A DNA stretch of 64,000 nt, from the NCBI RefSeq assembly GCF_030012605.2, contig NZ_CP114055.2; one strand, 5' to 3'. Both the position numbers and the translations under genes were made by a program. This document shows, piece by piece, positions 26,084 through 33,571 of this stretch; position 1 is the first letter of the stretch; every line of letters starts with the position of its first letter. The notes under the pieces are model-generated. The model had not been told where the DNA came from, searched no databases, and saw only the letters and a list, made by a program, of their open reading frames with translations. This stretch comes from Bergeyella_A cardium (GTDB lineage: Bacteria > Bacteroidota > Bacteroidia > Flavobacteriales > Weeksellaceae).

Positions 26084-27313
26084 TTAGAGTTTGATGCTTA
26101 GGTTGAGGATTTTGTCGCCTCGTTTTACCTGTGCGGGGACTTCATCGCCAGATTTCAGCTTAGAGAGACATTCCATATAGGTATAAATGTTGGTAATCTG
26201 GCATTCGCCGAGTTTTATCAGAATATCGCCCTGCTGTATTCCTGCTTTATCTGCGGGTCTACCTTCTGAAACACCCTCTATATGTAGCCCATCATCGGCA
26301 TCTATGAAGCTCGGCATTACACCGATGGTTACTTTAAAGCTCGGTACATCTGTTTTCTTCATTTTTGTTTTAGTGAAGGGGATTTCTTCCCGTTGCGAAA
26401 GTGTTTTGGCGATATCAAAAACATATTGTGTAATGATTTTTAGCCCTTCGTAGTTGATTTTATCGGAATCATCGCTCGGTTTATGATAGTCTGAGTGTAC
26501 GCCTGTGAATAAAAAGAGTACGGGGAGGTCTTTCGAGTAGAAAGAAGTATGGTCGCTTGGTCCTACTCCTGAGCTATCAATTGCGATTTTAACTCCTTCG
26601 GGGCGATGTTTCTCAATCAGGCTTCCGAAAAGGGGAGAAGTGCCTACTCCGCCCACTGTGAGGGCTTTTTCTGCATTTAATCTACCCACCATATCGAGGT
26701 TGATCATCGCTATGGGCTTAGGATATTTTTCTTTTACGGTTTCTGCGAATGCTTTTGAGCCCATCAGTCCATCTTCTTCGCCAGAGAAGAGTACAAAGAC
26801 GAAGTTTGCTTTTTCCTTTGTCTTGTTTTTACTAAACATCCTCGCAATTTCCAATACCGATGATACGCCAGAGGCATTATCATCAGCACCGTTGTGTATC
26901 ATTCCTTTGGAGTTGGGTAGGGTAGAGTTGTTGTGCTCATTAAGCCCGAGATGGTCGTAGTGTGCTCCGATAATGATGGTGCGCTCTGCCTTGTTGTTTA
27001 GGTAGCCGATCACATTTCTGCCCGTTACTTTCACGGGAGTGGAGTGCGGATTTCTGTCGGGTCTTACCGAATAGCTAAAGTCTTGAAGCTCGGTTTTTAA
27101 TCCAAAAGATTTGAGCTTTTTTTCGAGGAAAGCAGAGGCTTTTTTCTCGCCTTCACTTCCTGTGAGCCGTCCTTGTAGATCGTCTGATGCGAGATAGACA
27201 AGGCTTGACTTGAGGTTGTCATCCGAAATGATTTCCTGCTTGTCTCTTTTCTGTGCCTGAGCGAGTAGCGAGAGGGCTACAAGCCCGAAAATGATGTGTT
27301 TTTTGAAATTCAT
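26084..27313 (-). CDS. M28-family zinc aminopeptidase with PDZ domain
   Basis: An exported metallopeptidase of 409 residues. MNFKKHIIFGLVALSLLAQA is a signal peptide. The M28 zinc-site motifs appear in order: IIGAHYDHLGLNE (first histidine and aspartate), NGADDNASGVSSVLEIAR (bridging aspartate), LFSGEEDGLMGSKAF (catalytic and metal glutamates), NLDMVGRL (aspartate) and a late SDYHKPSDDSDKI histidine. A PDZ-like domain occupies about 320-405 (GLHIEGVSEGRPADKAGIQQ). The protein probably removes N-terminal residues from peptides in the periplasm, in keeping with the peptide-degrading style shown by the DPP11 gene. A TACCTTTG box lies 17 nt before the ATG. Confidence 0.92.
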   Translation of the reverse strand: MNFKKHIIFGLVALSLLAQAQKRDKQEIISDDNLKSSLVYLASDDLQGRLTGSEGEKKASAFLEKKLKSFGLKTELQDFSYSVRPDRNPHSTPVKVTGRNVIGYLNNKAERTIIIGAHYDHLGLNEHNNSTLPNSKGMIHNGADDNASGVSSVLEIARMFSKNKTKEKANFVFVLFSGEEDGLMGSKAFAETVKEKYPKPIAMINLDMVGRLNAEKALTVGGVGTSPLFGSLIEKHRPEGVKIAIDSSGVGPSDHTSFYSKDLPVLFLFTGVHSDYHKPSDDSDKINYEGLKIITQYVFDIAKTLSQREEIPFTKTKMKKTDVPSFKVTIGVMPSFIDADDGLHIEGVSEGRPADKAGIQQGDILIKLGECQITNIYTYMECLSKLKSGDEVPAQVKRGDKILNLSIKL

Positions 27314-27330
27314 AATGAGGTTTTTTCTGG

Positions 27331-27338
27331 CAAAGGTA
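27331..27338 (-). promoter_or_regulatory. Bacteroidota -7 box for the M28 peptidase
   Basis: Minus strand TACCTTTG, full TAnnTTTG match, 17 nt from the ATG at 27313. Confidence 0.6.
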
Positions 27339-27367
27339 GCTAATTTTGCCTCATTCTAAATATTTTC

Positions 27368-29926
27368 TTAGAAAGGATAACCAAAAGCAAAGTTCACAAT
27401 ACCATCAAGCAGGCGCCAGTCCTTAAACACCCAGCGATTGCCCACAGGGAGGTTGGGGTCATAGACCTTGTATGCGGTATCTATCCTCAGCGTGATGTAA
27501 GCGATGTTTATCCTCAGTCCAAAGCCCGTACCTATCCCCATCTGGCTGATGAATTTATTAAACTTGAAGAGCCCTCCAAAGTCATTATTGTTTAAGCTCC
27601 AAATATTACCTGCATCTGCGAATAGAGCCCCTTCAAACATTTTGTTGAATGAGATTCTGTACTCTATATTGGTGGTGAGTTTCAGGTTTTCCATTACATA
27701 GGCACGGATTTTAGGGTCTATTTGGGAGTCTGCGGGTCCTAATCCGCCATATACCCTCCACGCTCGTATATCGTTGGAGCCTCCAGTGAAGTAGCTTCGG
27801 ACGAATGGCATAGAACGAGAGTTTCCGTAAGGAATCCCAATACCGATGAGCTGTCTTATCGCAAGGGTTTGGTTACGGTAGAGCTTAAAGTACTTTCTTA
27901 TATCAAAGTCGAGCTTTACGAATTGTGAATATGGCACGCCGAAAATGTTTCTGCTCTCCGATTCAAAAGCATCAGAAGATTTATTCCTTCTGCTGAAGAG
28001 CCCTAAAAGATTTCCTGCGGTTTCCACCCGAGCATTAAAGTAAAATGGGTGTTTGTAGTCCTGCTTCCCAATTTCATTGTAAGTAAAATTGTATAGTATG
28101 GAGGAGATAATCACATCCTGAGTCTGCCTCTCCTTATTATATAAAGATTGAAGGAAAGAGGTATAGGTCTCTTGGTTCTCTTTGGAGAGCGTTTGGGCGA
28201 AGTTAGGGTCGCTGAGGACTCTCTCTGTAAAATCATTAGAAGAGATAAGCCCCTGCTCAAACTGTTGGTACAGCGCGGCATCATACAGCTTGAAAATAGA
28301 GTTCCTCAGCTCTCTATCTCGTGGGAAGAAGTTATAAAAACTGTCTTTGTCTCGAGTAAAGCTCAGTTGGGTATTGAAGAGCGAGAGTTTGTGGCTGACG
28401 ATTTCATTTACATCTGCGTAATAATTAAGCCCTGCATTGAAGTTTAGCCTTCCTAAGCCGAGATTATTCTGTATGGAGGTTCCTAATGTGATGGATGAGG
28501 TGGGAGAGTAGCGTTTCGGGATGAGTTTATAGTATTTAAAGGGGAGCAATAGCCTTGGGAAGCTAACGCCCACCTGAGCAGATATCTCGGAAGCGAGGGT
28601 TCGTTTGTCGGTATTTTTGGTGTCTTCTACAAATCCGAAAACCCCAGAGAAGTTGGCATTAAAGTTCTCTGCACCCCTGAAGATATTACGGGAAGTGAAG
28701 TCCAGCGCAGGGGAGAGACCAAAGTTGAGGATTTGAGAATAGGTAGCATCCGTAGAAACTTTAAATTCATAGCGGGGTAGTGGTTTGAGGGTATAGCGCA
28801 CATCCAAAATGCTGTCGGCACCCGCTCTTTCCTTAATCTCCTGGCTTATGTTGAAGTTGTTCATCAGGGTGAAGTTTCTCTTCGTCAGGTCAAAGTTCCG
28901 TTGTTTATAGACTTCGCCAGGTTGCAGGATTACGGCTCTCCAGAGCGCACTGCTTTTGTAGTGGTCGTTTGCTTTTTCAAATGATATTCCTCTTATCGAG
29001 TCCTTTTTCAGGGGGGTATTGTCGTCGTTATCTTTCAGCACTACTTTGATGTCTCCGATCTTGGTTTTGTGGTAAGGCGAGTCTAATGAATCCTTCCTTA
29101 TCTCTAAGAAGAGGGGAACTTTCTTTCGGCTGCTGAGGGTATCGGCGGTGAAGAATATTTCTTCGTTGGACGCATTAAATTTATAATACCCCTCATTTTG
29201 CATTAGTTCGGAGATTCTTTTGGCTTCGCTTTCCAGTTTGCTTTGGTCGAGCCTGTGCCCTGCGCGAACGATGGTTTTATGCAGCGAACCCTCGTAGATA
29301 CTTCGAATCCCAGGGTCTGAAATTCGGTAATGATACTCGCTAATCATCGTCGGGTCTTTATGGGTGATGATGTAATCTATCTTCGCTTTCTTGGCCGATG
29401 AGTCCAAATCTTCCTTATAGGTAGTCTCCGCGTCCCAATATCCGTGGTAGATGAGCATCTTCCGTATGTTGTTTGCCGAAGCCTTTGTCTTCCCGGCATT
29501 CCATATTACGGGCTGGGAGCCGAGGTTGTGCAGGAATCTCTGCCCCCACAATGATTTTCCTCTGTACTCGGGGTGATTGTATTTGATAAATAATGAATCC
29601 AGTAGGTTCCTATTCCTCATATCCGAAGGGAAAGCCATATAATCATTAAGAATGGTATCATACTTAGGATTCGTCATATTGTAGAACAAAAGCCTCGAGG
29701 GCAAAAAGGGTATCGCGCTCTTGTTCGGCTTTTGGATGATATAATCAGGGATTTCACTTGAAAGGACTTTACCGTCTTTAAACGAAATTTTATTTTTCGT
29801 AAGGAGGAATTCTCCTTTGGGCACTTTCTTCGTCGTAGAGCAGGCGAGGAGCGCTAATACCGTACTTGCGGAACAGAAAAATATATAATACTTTTGGAAA
29901 TATTTCTTGATATGCTTACAGCCCAT
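27368..29926 (-). CDS. tamL: TamL-like BamA/TamA-family outer-membrane lipoprotein
   Basis: A large Omp85-family assembly protein of 852 residues. The N-terminus ends in a lipobox (VLALLAC, cysteine 29), a feature of the Bacteroidota TamL proteins, which are TamA-like but lipidated. POTRA-like repeats fill about residues 35-420, and the 16-strand barrel follows, including a probable lid-loop motif PFVRSYFTGGSNDIRAWRVY (the conserved G and RxW in this loop mark the family) and the closing strand IVNFAFGYPF. It is expected to work with TamB in outer-membrane protein or lipid assembly. Its first 15 bp overlap the divergent methyltransferase gene. The n-region before the lipobox is long, so the start is a little uncertain. 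Confidence 0.88.
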   Translation of the reverse strand: MGCKHIKKYFQKYYIFFCSASTVLALLACSTTKKVPKGEFLLTKNKISFKDGKVLSSEIPDYIIQKPNKSAIPFLPSRLLFYNMTNPKYDTILNDYMAFPSDMRNRNLLDSLFIKYNHPEYRGKSLWGQRFLHNLGSQPVIWNAGKTKASANNIRKMLIYHGYWDAETTYKEDLDSSAKKAKIDYIITHKDPTMISEYHYRISDPGIRSIYEGSLHKTIVRAGHRLDQSKLESEAKRISELMQNEGYYKFNASNEEIFFTADTLSSRKKVPLFLEIRKDSLDSPYHKTKIGDIKVVLKDNDDNTPLKKDSIRGISFEKANDHYKSSALWRAVILQPGEVYKQRNFDLTKRNFTLMNNFNISQEIKERAGADSILDVRYTLKPLPRYEFKVSTDATYSQILNFGLSPALDFTSRNIFRGAENFNANFSGVFGFVEDTKNTDKRTLASEISAQVGVSFPRLLLPFKYYKLIPKRYSPTSSITLGTSIQNNLGLGRLNFNAGLNYYADVNEIVSHKLSLFNTQLSFTRDKDSFYNFFPRDRELRNSIFKLYDAALYQQFEQGLISSNDFTERVLSDPNFAQTLSKENQETYTSFLQSLYNKERQTQDVIISSILYNFTYNEIGKQDYKHPFYFNARVETAGNLLGLFSRRNKSSDAFESESRNIFGVPYSQFVKLDFDIRKYFKLYRNQTLAIRQLIGIGIPYGNSRSMPFVRSYFTGGSNDIRAWRVYGGLGPADSQIDPKIRAYVMENLKLTTNIEYRISFNKMFEGALFADAGNIWSLNNNDFGGLFKFNKFISQMGIGTGFGLRINIAYITLRIDTAYKVYDPNLPVGNRWVFKDWRLLDGIVNFAFGYPF
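29889..29896 (+). promoter_or_regulatory. -7 box for the methyltransferase, inside tamL
   Basis: Plus strand TACTTTTG, full match, 15 nt upstream of the methyltransferase ATG at 29912. It lies within the tamL coding region on the opposite strand. Confidence 0.6.
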
Positions 29927-30637
29927 ACAATAAAAATTTTACAGTCTTTAGATAAAAAAAAATTCAGGCAAAAATACAATTTGTTTTTGGTCGAAGGTAA
30001 TAAAACCATACGCGAACTCCTACATTCAAACATTAAAATCAAAGAAATATTTTCTACCCACCCAGAATCTTTGCACAAAATCAATGCACCCATACACAGA
30101 ATCGATGCTCACCAGCTCAAGAAAATCTCCTTCCTCCAGCACCCTAAGGATTCCGTAGCCGTCTGCGAGATTCCACAGCAGCACCTGAGAAACTGCCGCT
30201 TTAATATCGTGCTGGATGGCATACAAGACCCAGGTAATTTCGGTACCATCATTCGCTTGGCAGATTGGTTCGGGATAGAGCAAATCGTTTGCAGCGAAGA
30301 CACCGCAGACCTCTACAACCCAAAAGTAATACAAGCTACGATGGGCAGTTTCGCCCGAGTGAATATCGTTTATCAAAACCTTACCCACTTCCTCCAAAAT
30401 ACCCAAAATCTCAATCTCGGCACCGATATGCAGGGGCAGAATATTTACACCGCCCACTATCCTGAGAACATCAACCTGATTATGGGCAACGAGGGCAATG
30501 GCATCCGCCCCGCTACCGAGCAGCTCCTCCACCAGACGCTGAACATCCCTCGCTTTGGCAGGCACCAAAGCACCGAGAGCCTCAATGTCTCCATCGCTAC
30601 TTCCATTATCCTTGGGCAGATTTTTTCTAAGCGGTAG
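29912..30637 (+). CDS. TrmH/SpoU-family RNA 2'-O-methyltransferase
   Basis: A SPOUT-class methyltransferase of 241 residues that transfers a methyl group from S-adenosylmethionine to a ribose in rRNA or tRNA. The N-terminal substrate-binding part (MLTAHTIKILQSLDKKKFRQ, KYNLFLVEGNKTIRELL) is followed by the three SpoU motifs: LDGIQDPGNFGTIIRLADWFG, NLIMGNEGNGIRPA and LNVSIATSIILGQI. The knot is complete. The target base cannot be assigned. The frame extends 18 bp further to a TTG, but that lies in the promoter box, so the ATG at 29912 is used. It overlaps tamL head to head by 15 bp. Confidence 0.9.
   Translation: MLTAHTIKILQSLDKKKFRQKYNLFLVEGNKTIRELLHSNIKIKEIFSTHPESLHKINAPIHRIDAHQLKKISFLQHPKDSVAVCEIPQQHLRNCRFNIVLDGIQDPGNFGTIIRLADWFGIEQIVCSEDTADLYNPKVIQATMGSFARVNIVYQNLTHFLQNTQNLNLGTDMQGQNIYTAHYPENINLIMGNEGNGIRPATEQLLHQTLNIPRFGRHQSTESLNVSIATSIILGQIFSKR
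29969..29976 (-). promoter_or_regulatory. -7 box for tamL, inside the methyltransferase gene
   Basis: Minus strand TATTTTTG, full TAnnTTTG match, 42 nt upstream of the tamL ATG and inside the divergent methyltransferase coding region. Confidence 0.55.
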
Positions 30638-30712
30638 CCTAAAATGATAGGGAGTGGGTTATGAAAAAAAAACTCATAGAGGGCTTTGTGGGTAAATTAT
30701 TTTATGTATTAG

Positions 30713-31246
30713 TTACTTGGCTTGTGGAGGATAGGTTTTCATCATTTCAAAGACGAGTGCTGGGATTTCTTTTTGTTTTCTTTTTGGGGAATCTACTGAA
30801 AGCCCGCTTCCTATTCCTTGCCAGATGAGTTTTTGGCTTTGGGCATCGATGAGGTCTATGATGAGGCTGCCTGTGTTGTGCTCAGATGCCCAGCTGCGCT
30901 CTATACCGAAGCCAAAGCCCCAGCCTGCGCTGCCCCAGCCCCAAGCGCCGTAGGGGGAGGTGCGCTGTACATCGGTGATGTGCTTGTGCTCTGCCTTTAC
31001 ATTGACGATGAGGTCTGGGGAATCGCCTACGGAGAGCCCTTTGAGCTGTAGCTGTTTTGAGACTTCGTTGAGCACTCGGTCTTTGTCGATATCGTTCAGC
31101 TTGAGGTCATCAATCCTCAGTTTATAGGTTTTGTAGGCGGTAAAATCAGCGCTTACCGCATAGTCGGTTCTTACCTGAAACGGGCTACAAGAGGTGCTAA
31201 GAGCGAGTGTAGCCATTGCGAAACTTGAAATTAAAAACTTTTTCAT
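30713..31246 (-). CDS. DUF4136 lipoprotein
   Basis: A predicted lipoprotein of 177 residues. MKKFLISSFAMATLALSTSC carries the acylated cysteine at 20. The DUF4136 pattern follows: an N-terminal strand block (VRTDYAVSADFTAYKTYKL), SPDLIVNVKAEH in the middle, and GSLIIDLIDAQSQKLIWQGI near the C-terminus, as in small envelope lipoproteins of many proteobacteria and Bacteroidota. A glycine, tryptophan and alanine-rich insertion (about 110-130) is typical. Function unknown. The open frame continues upstream of the ATG at 31246, but only this start gives the signal peptide. DUF5522 lies immediately upstream (4 bp gap), so the two may form one unit. Confidence 0.8.
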   Translation of the reverse strand: MKKFLISSFAMATLALSTSCSPFQVRTDYAVSADFTAYKTYKLRIDDLKLNDIDKDRVLNEVSKQLQLKGLSVGDSPDLIVNVKAEHKHITDVQRTSPYGAWGWGSAGWGFGFGIERSWASEHNTGSLIIDLIDAQSQKLIWQGIGSGLSVDSPKRKQKEIPALVFEMMKTYPPQAK

Positions 31247-31250
31247 ACGA

Positions 31251-31427
31251 TTATTTATTATTGTTGTTCTTTTTAAATGTATCGGTTTTTTTATCATAAC
31301 CATAGGGACAATGTTTGCATCCACTTTTGCAGCAGTAGCCGCGCTTTAGGTGGTGTTTTTCGGTGAAGACTCTGTAGCCCTCTTGGTTGTAGTAAAAGTC
31401 TTCGTTTTCTTTTAAACTCGCTTGCAT
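31251..31427 (-). CDS. DUF5522 small cysteine-rich protein
   Basis: A 58-residue protein from the ATG at 31427. The core DFYYNQEGYRVFTEKHHLKR followed by GYCCKSGCKHCPYGYDKK matches DUF5522, a short family with four conserved cysteines that may bind a metal. A longer reading from a TTG at 31484 is possible but would run across the divergent promoter region. It lies 4 bp upstream of the DUF4136 lipoprotein gene and 39 bp from the divergent HExxH mini-protein gene. Function unknown. Confidence 0.75.
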   Translation of the reverse strand: MQASLKENEDFYYNQEGYRVFTEKHHLKRGYCCKSGCKHCPYGYDKKTDTFKKNNNNK

Positions 31428-31454
31428 TGTGCCCTCAGGTTTGGAATAAAATAT

Positions 31455-31462
31455 TATATTTG
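31455..31462 (+). promoter_or_regulatory. -7 box with only four nucleotides to the ATG
   Basis: TATATTTG, full match, ends 4 nt before the ATG at 31467, which points to a leaderless or nearly leaderless message. Confidence 0.6.
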
Positions 31463-31466
31463 TGCA

Positions 31467-31802
31467 ATGATAATTATCTGCCAAAGATTATTCAAAAATA
31501 CAAATTTTATTGGTATTACGATTTTTCCGTTTATTATCTTGAGAAATATAGCTTTTAAACAGGATGAAAAAGTTTTAAGCCATGAAAAAATCCATCTACG
31601 GCAGCAGATTGAGCTCTTGATAATCCCCTTTTATATTTGGTATATAGTGGAATTTATGCTCCGCTATGTGCAGTATAAAGACAGACACAAAGCCTATCTG
31701 AACATTAGTTTTGAAAGAGAAGCCTATGCTCACGAAACCGATGGAGATTATCTGAAACGAAGGAGACTTTATAGCTTTTTGAAATACATTAAAGACAAGT
31801 AG
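31467..31802 (+). CDS. Small HExxH-motif protein (putative mini-metallopeptidase or relic)
   Basis: A 111-residue protein of a type seen as hypothetical in flavobacteria. Residues 39-43 read HEKIH, an HExxH zinc motif, embedded in VLSHEKIHLRQQIELL. Downstream the segment SFEREAYAHE (residues 81-90) offers glutamates that could be the third metal ligand, as in gluzincins. Two short hydrophobic stretches (about 15-27 and 51-66) suggest membrane association. The protein is much smaller than known M48 or M56 peptidases, so activity is unproven. The cupin gene starts 6 bp after its stop codon, suggesting co-transcription. Confidence 0.65.
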   Translation: MIIICQRLFKNTNFIGITIFPFIILRNIAFKQDEKVLSHEKIHLRQQIELLIIPFYIWYIVEFMLRYVQYKDRHKAYLNISFEREAYAHETDGDYLKRRRLYSFLKYIKDK

Positions 31803-31808
31803 GAATAT

Positions 31809-32150
31809 ATGGAGCACGATGTAAGACCGTGGGGAGAGTATTGGGTCTTGGAAGACGCAGAAACCCACAAAGTGAAAAGAATTTTAGTGAACCCAGGGGG
31901 GAGGCTCTCCCTACAATACCATCATAAGAGAGGAGAGGTATGGACGATAGTCTCTGGAACAGGCACTGTAACAATAGACGATAAGGTGAAGGACTACTCC
32001 GCAGGGGAAGTGGCACAGATCCCTCAGGGAAGCAAGCACAGGATAGAAAACAGAACCTCAATGCCTGTGGTCTTTATAGAAGTACAGTACGGCACCTACT
32101 TCGGAGAGGATGATATTGTCCGTATAGAAGATGATTATAACCGTATATAA
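31809..32150 (+). CDS. Cupin, mannose-6-phosphate isomerase type II-like
   Basis: A stand-alone cupin of 113 residues resembling the C-terminal isomerase domain of bifunctional mannose-1-phosphate guanylyltransferase/phosphomannose isomerase proteins. It starts EHDVRPWGEYWVLED, has the metal motif SLQYHHKRGEVWTIVSG (two histidines and glutamate), then a second cupin strand IPQGSKHRIENRT with another histidine. A complete beta-barrel fits this length. It may convert mannose 6-phosphate and fructose 6-phosphate, but no guanylyltransferase domain is fused here. It is flanked closely by the HExxH protein and the CPBP protease gene (16 bp). Confidence 0.82.
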   Translation: MEHDVRPWGEYWVLEDAETHKVKRILVNPGGRLSLQYHHKRGEVWTIVSGTGTVTIDDKVKDYSAGEVAQIPQGSKHRIENRTSMPVVFIEVQYGTYFGEDDIVRIEDDYNRI

Positions 32151-32166
32151 ACAATTGATAAAGTAA

Positions 32167-32997
32167 ATGACAGACGACAAACTACCGAAGTATAAACTGG
32201 ACTTAGCAGGAATCGGGATTTTATTTATGGGGGGGCTTGTTCCCAATATCGGGCTTGCCCTTTTATTTTTTGTGCCAGGAGGGAAGGATTTTCTCACCTC
32301 GCCCATCGGGATGGTGGTGTCTAATCTGATAATGTGGCTCACGATAATCCTCGCATTTGACTTTCTTATTTGTAAAAATCAGACGGGAAGGAGGCTGAAG
32401 TTTGATTTCTCCTCTGTAAGCCTTAAGTCCTACCTTATTATCTTCCCAATGATGCTCGGAATGATGCTCATCGGCGATGTGATTGCAGGGCTGATCCCCA
32501 CCGAAGGAGAGATATTGGGAGCGCTGTATAAGTCGTTTGATGAGATGATGCGCAGGATGCAGTCCAGCTTCTCAGCGATGTTTATTGCAGCGGTGATAAT
32601 GGCACCGCTCTTTGAGGAGATGGTGTTCAGAGGAATCATTCAGAAAGGGCTCATCAATGGAAATATGAATCCACAAGCGGCAATCTGGATATCGGCTCTT
32701 TTGTTTGGCATTGTACACGCCAACCCTTGGCAGTTTGTGGGAGGAGTCTTGCTCGGATATGTCTTGGGGGTAGTCTATCACAGGACGGGCTCTTTATTAT
32801 TGCCTATTTTACTTCACGCTTTTAATAACCTCAGCTCTATCCTTCTTGTCAAACTGACCGATGAGGAGAGTTTTAGCAAAATCTTGGGTGTATCGCCATT
32901 GGTTCTTTTCGCCGCTGGGGTGAGTATCTTTGGAATATTTTATTATCTCTTTAAAAAATTAAGTTTTAAGAATGGAGCTTTTAGTAGCCACACATAA
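32167..32997 (+). CDS. CPBP-family (CAAX protease-like) intramembrane metallopeptidase
   Basis: An inner-membrane protein of 276 residues with seven or eight hydrophobic segments. The CPBP motifs are present: APLFEEMVFRGIIQ (EExxxR, about 148-155), FGIVHANPWQF (histidine near 180) and ILLHAFNNLS (HxxxN, near 220). Members of the family cut or modify membrane peptides, and some protect against self-produced bacteriocins; no bacteriocin gene is seen nearby. The 3' end overlaps rdgB by 26 bp in a different frame, so translation of the two is probably linked. Specific role unknown. Confidence 0.88.
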   Translation: MTDDKLPKYKLDLAGIGILFMGGLVPNIGLALLFFVPGGKDFLTSPIGMVVSNLIMWLTIILAFDFLICKNQTGRRLKFDFSSVSLKSYLIIFPMMLGMMLIGDVIAGLIPTEGEILGALYKSFDEMMRRMQSSFSAMFIAAVIMAPLFEEMVFRGIIQKGLINGNMNPQAAIWISALLFGIVHANPWQFVGGVLLGYVLGVVYHRTGSLLLPILLHAFNNLSSILLVKLTDEESFSKILGVSPLVLFAAGVSIFGIFYYLFKKLSFKNGAFSSHT

Positions 32998-33535
32998 TCA
33001 GCACAAGAAAGACGAAATACAGCAGATTCTCGGTAGCCGATATACGGTAAAGAGCCTTGCCGACTATAACCTCCACGATGAGATTGTAGAAGACGGGAAG
33101 ACCTTTGAAGAAAATGCCCTTATCAAAGCAAAATACTGCTATGAGAAAACGGGAATCCCCAGCCTTGGAGATGATTCAGGTCTGGCGGTAGAGGCGCTGA
33201 ATGGAAAACCTGGTATCTACTCTGCGCGCTATGCGGGAGACCATAATTTTGAGAAAAACATCGCTAAAGTCCTCGAAGAAATGCAAGGAGAAGAGAATAG
33301 AAATGCACACTTCATCACTGTTCTCTGCTATTATGATGAAACAGGTGCTACCTATTACAAAGGCGAGGTCTATGGAGATTTACTCACCGAAAACAGAGGG
33401 CATAAAGGCTTTGGATACGACCCAATTTTCGTTCCCAAAGGGCACAGCATCACTTTTGCGGAGATGCCTCCTGAGGAGAAAAATAAGATGAGCCACAGAA
33501 AAAAGGCAATTGAAAAATTCTTGGACAGACGATAG
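32972..33535 (+). CDS. rdgB: Non-canonical purine NTP pyrophosphatase (RdgB/HAM1)
   Basis: RdgB hydrolyses dITP, XTP and similar damaged purine nucleotides to monophosphates, keeping them out of DNA and RNA. The 187-residue product has the family signature MELLVATHNQHKKDEIQQIL, SLGDDSGLAVEALNGKPGIY with the catalytic acidic pair, SARYAG, and the base-recognition GFGYDPIF, then MSHRKKAI close to the C-terminus. All hallmark residues are intact. Its start lies inside the CPBP gene (26-bp overlap), which suggests translational coupling. Confidence 0.96.
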   Translation: MELLVATHNQHKKDEIQQILGSRYTVKSLADYNLHDEIVEDGKTFEENALIKAKYCYEKTGIPSLGDDSGLAVEALNGKPGIYSARYAGDHNFEKNIAKVLEEMQGEENRNAHFITVLCYYDETGATYYKGEVYGDLLTENRGHKGFGYDPIFVPKGHSITFAEMPPEEKNKMSHRKKAIEKFLDRR

Positions 33536-33571
33536 TGATTATACGAATTAACCATTTAAAAATAGTATCTA

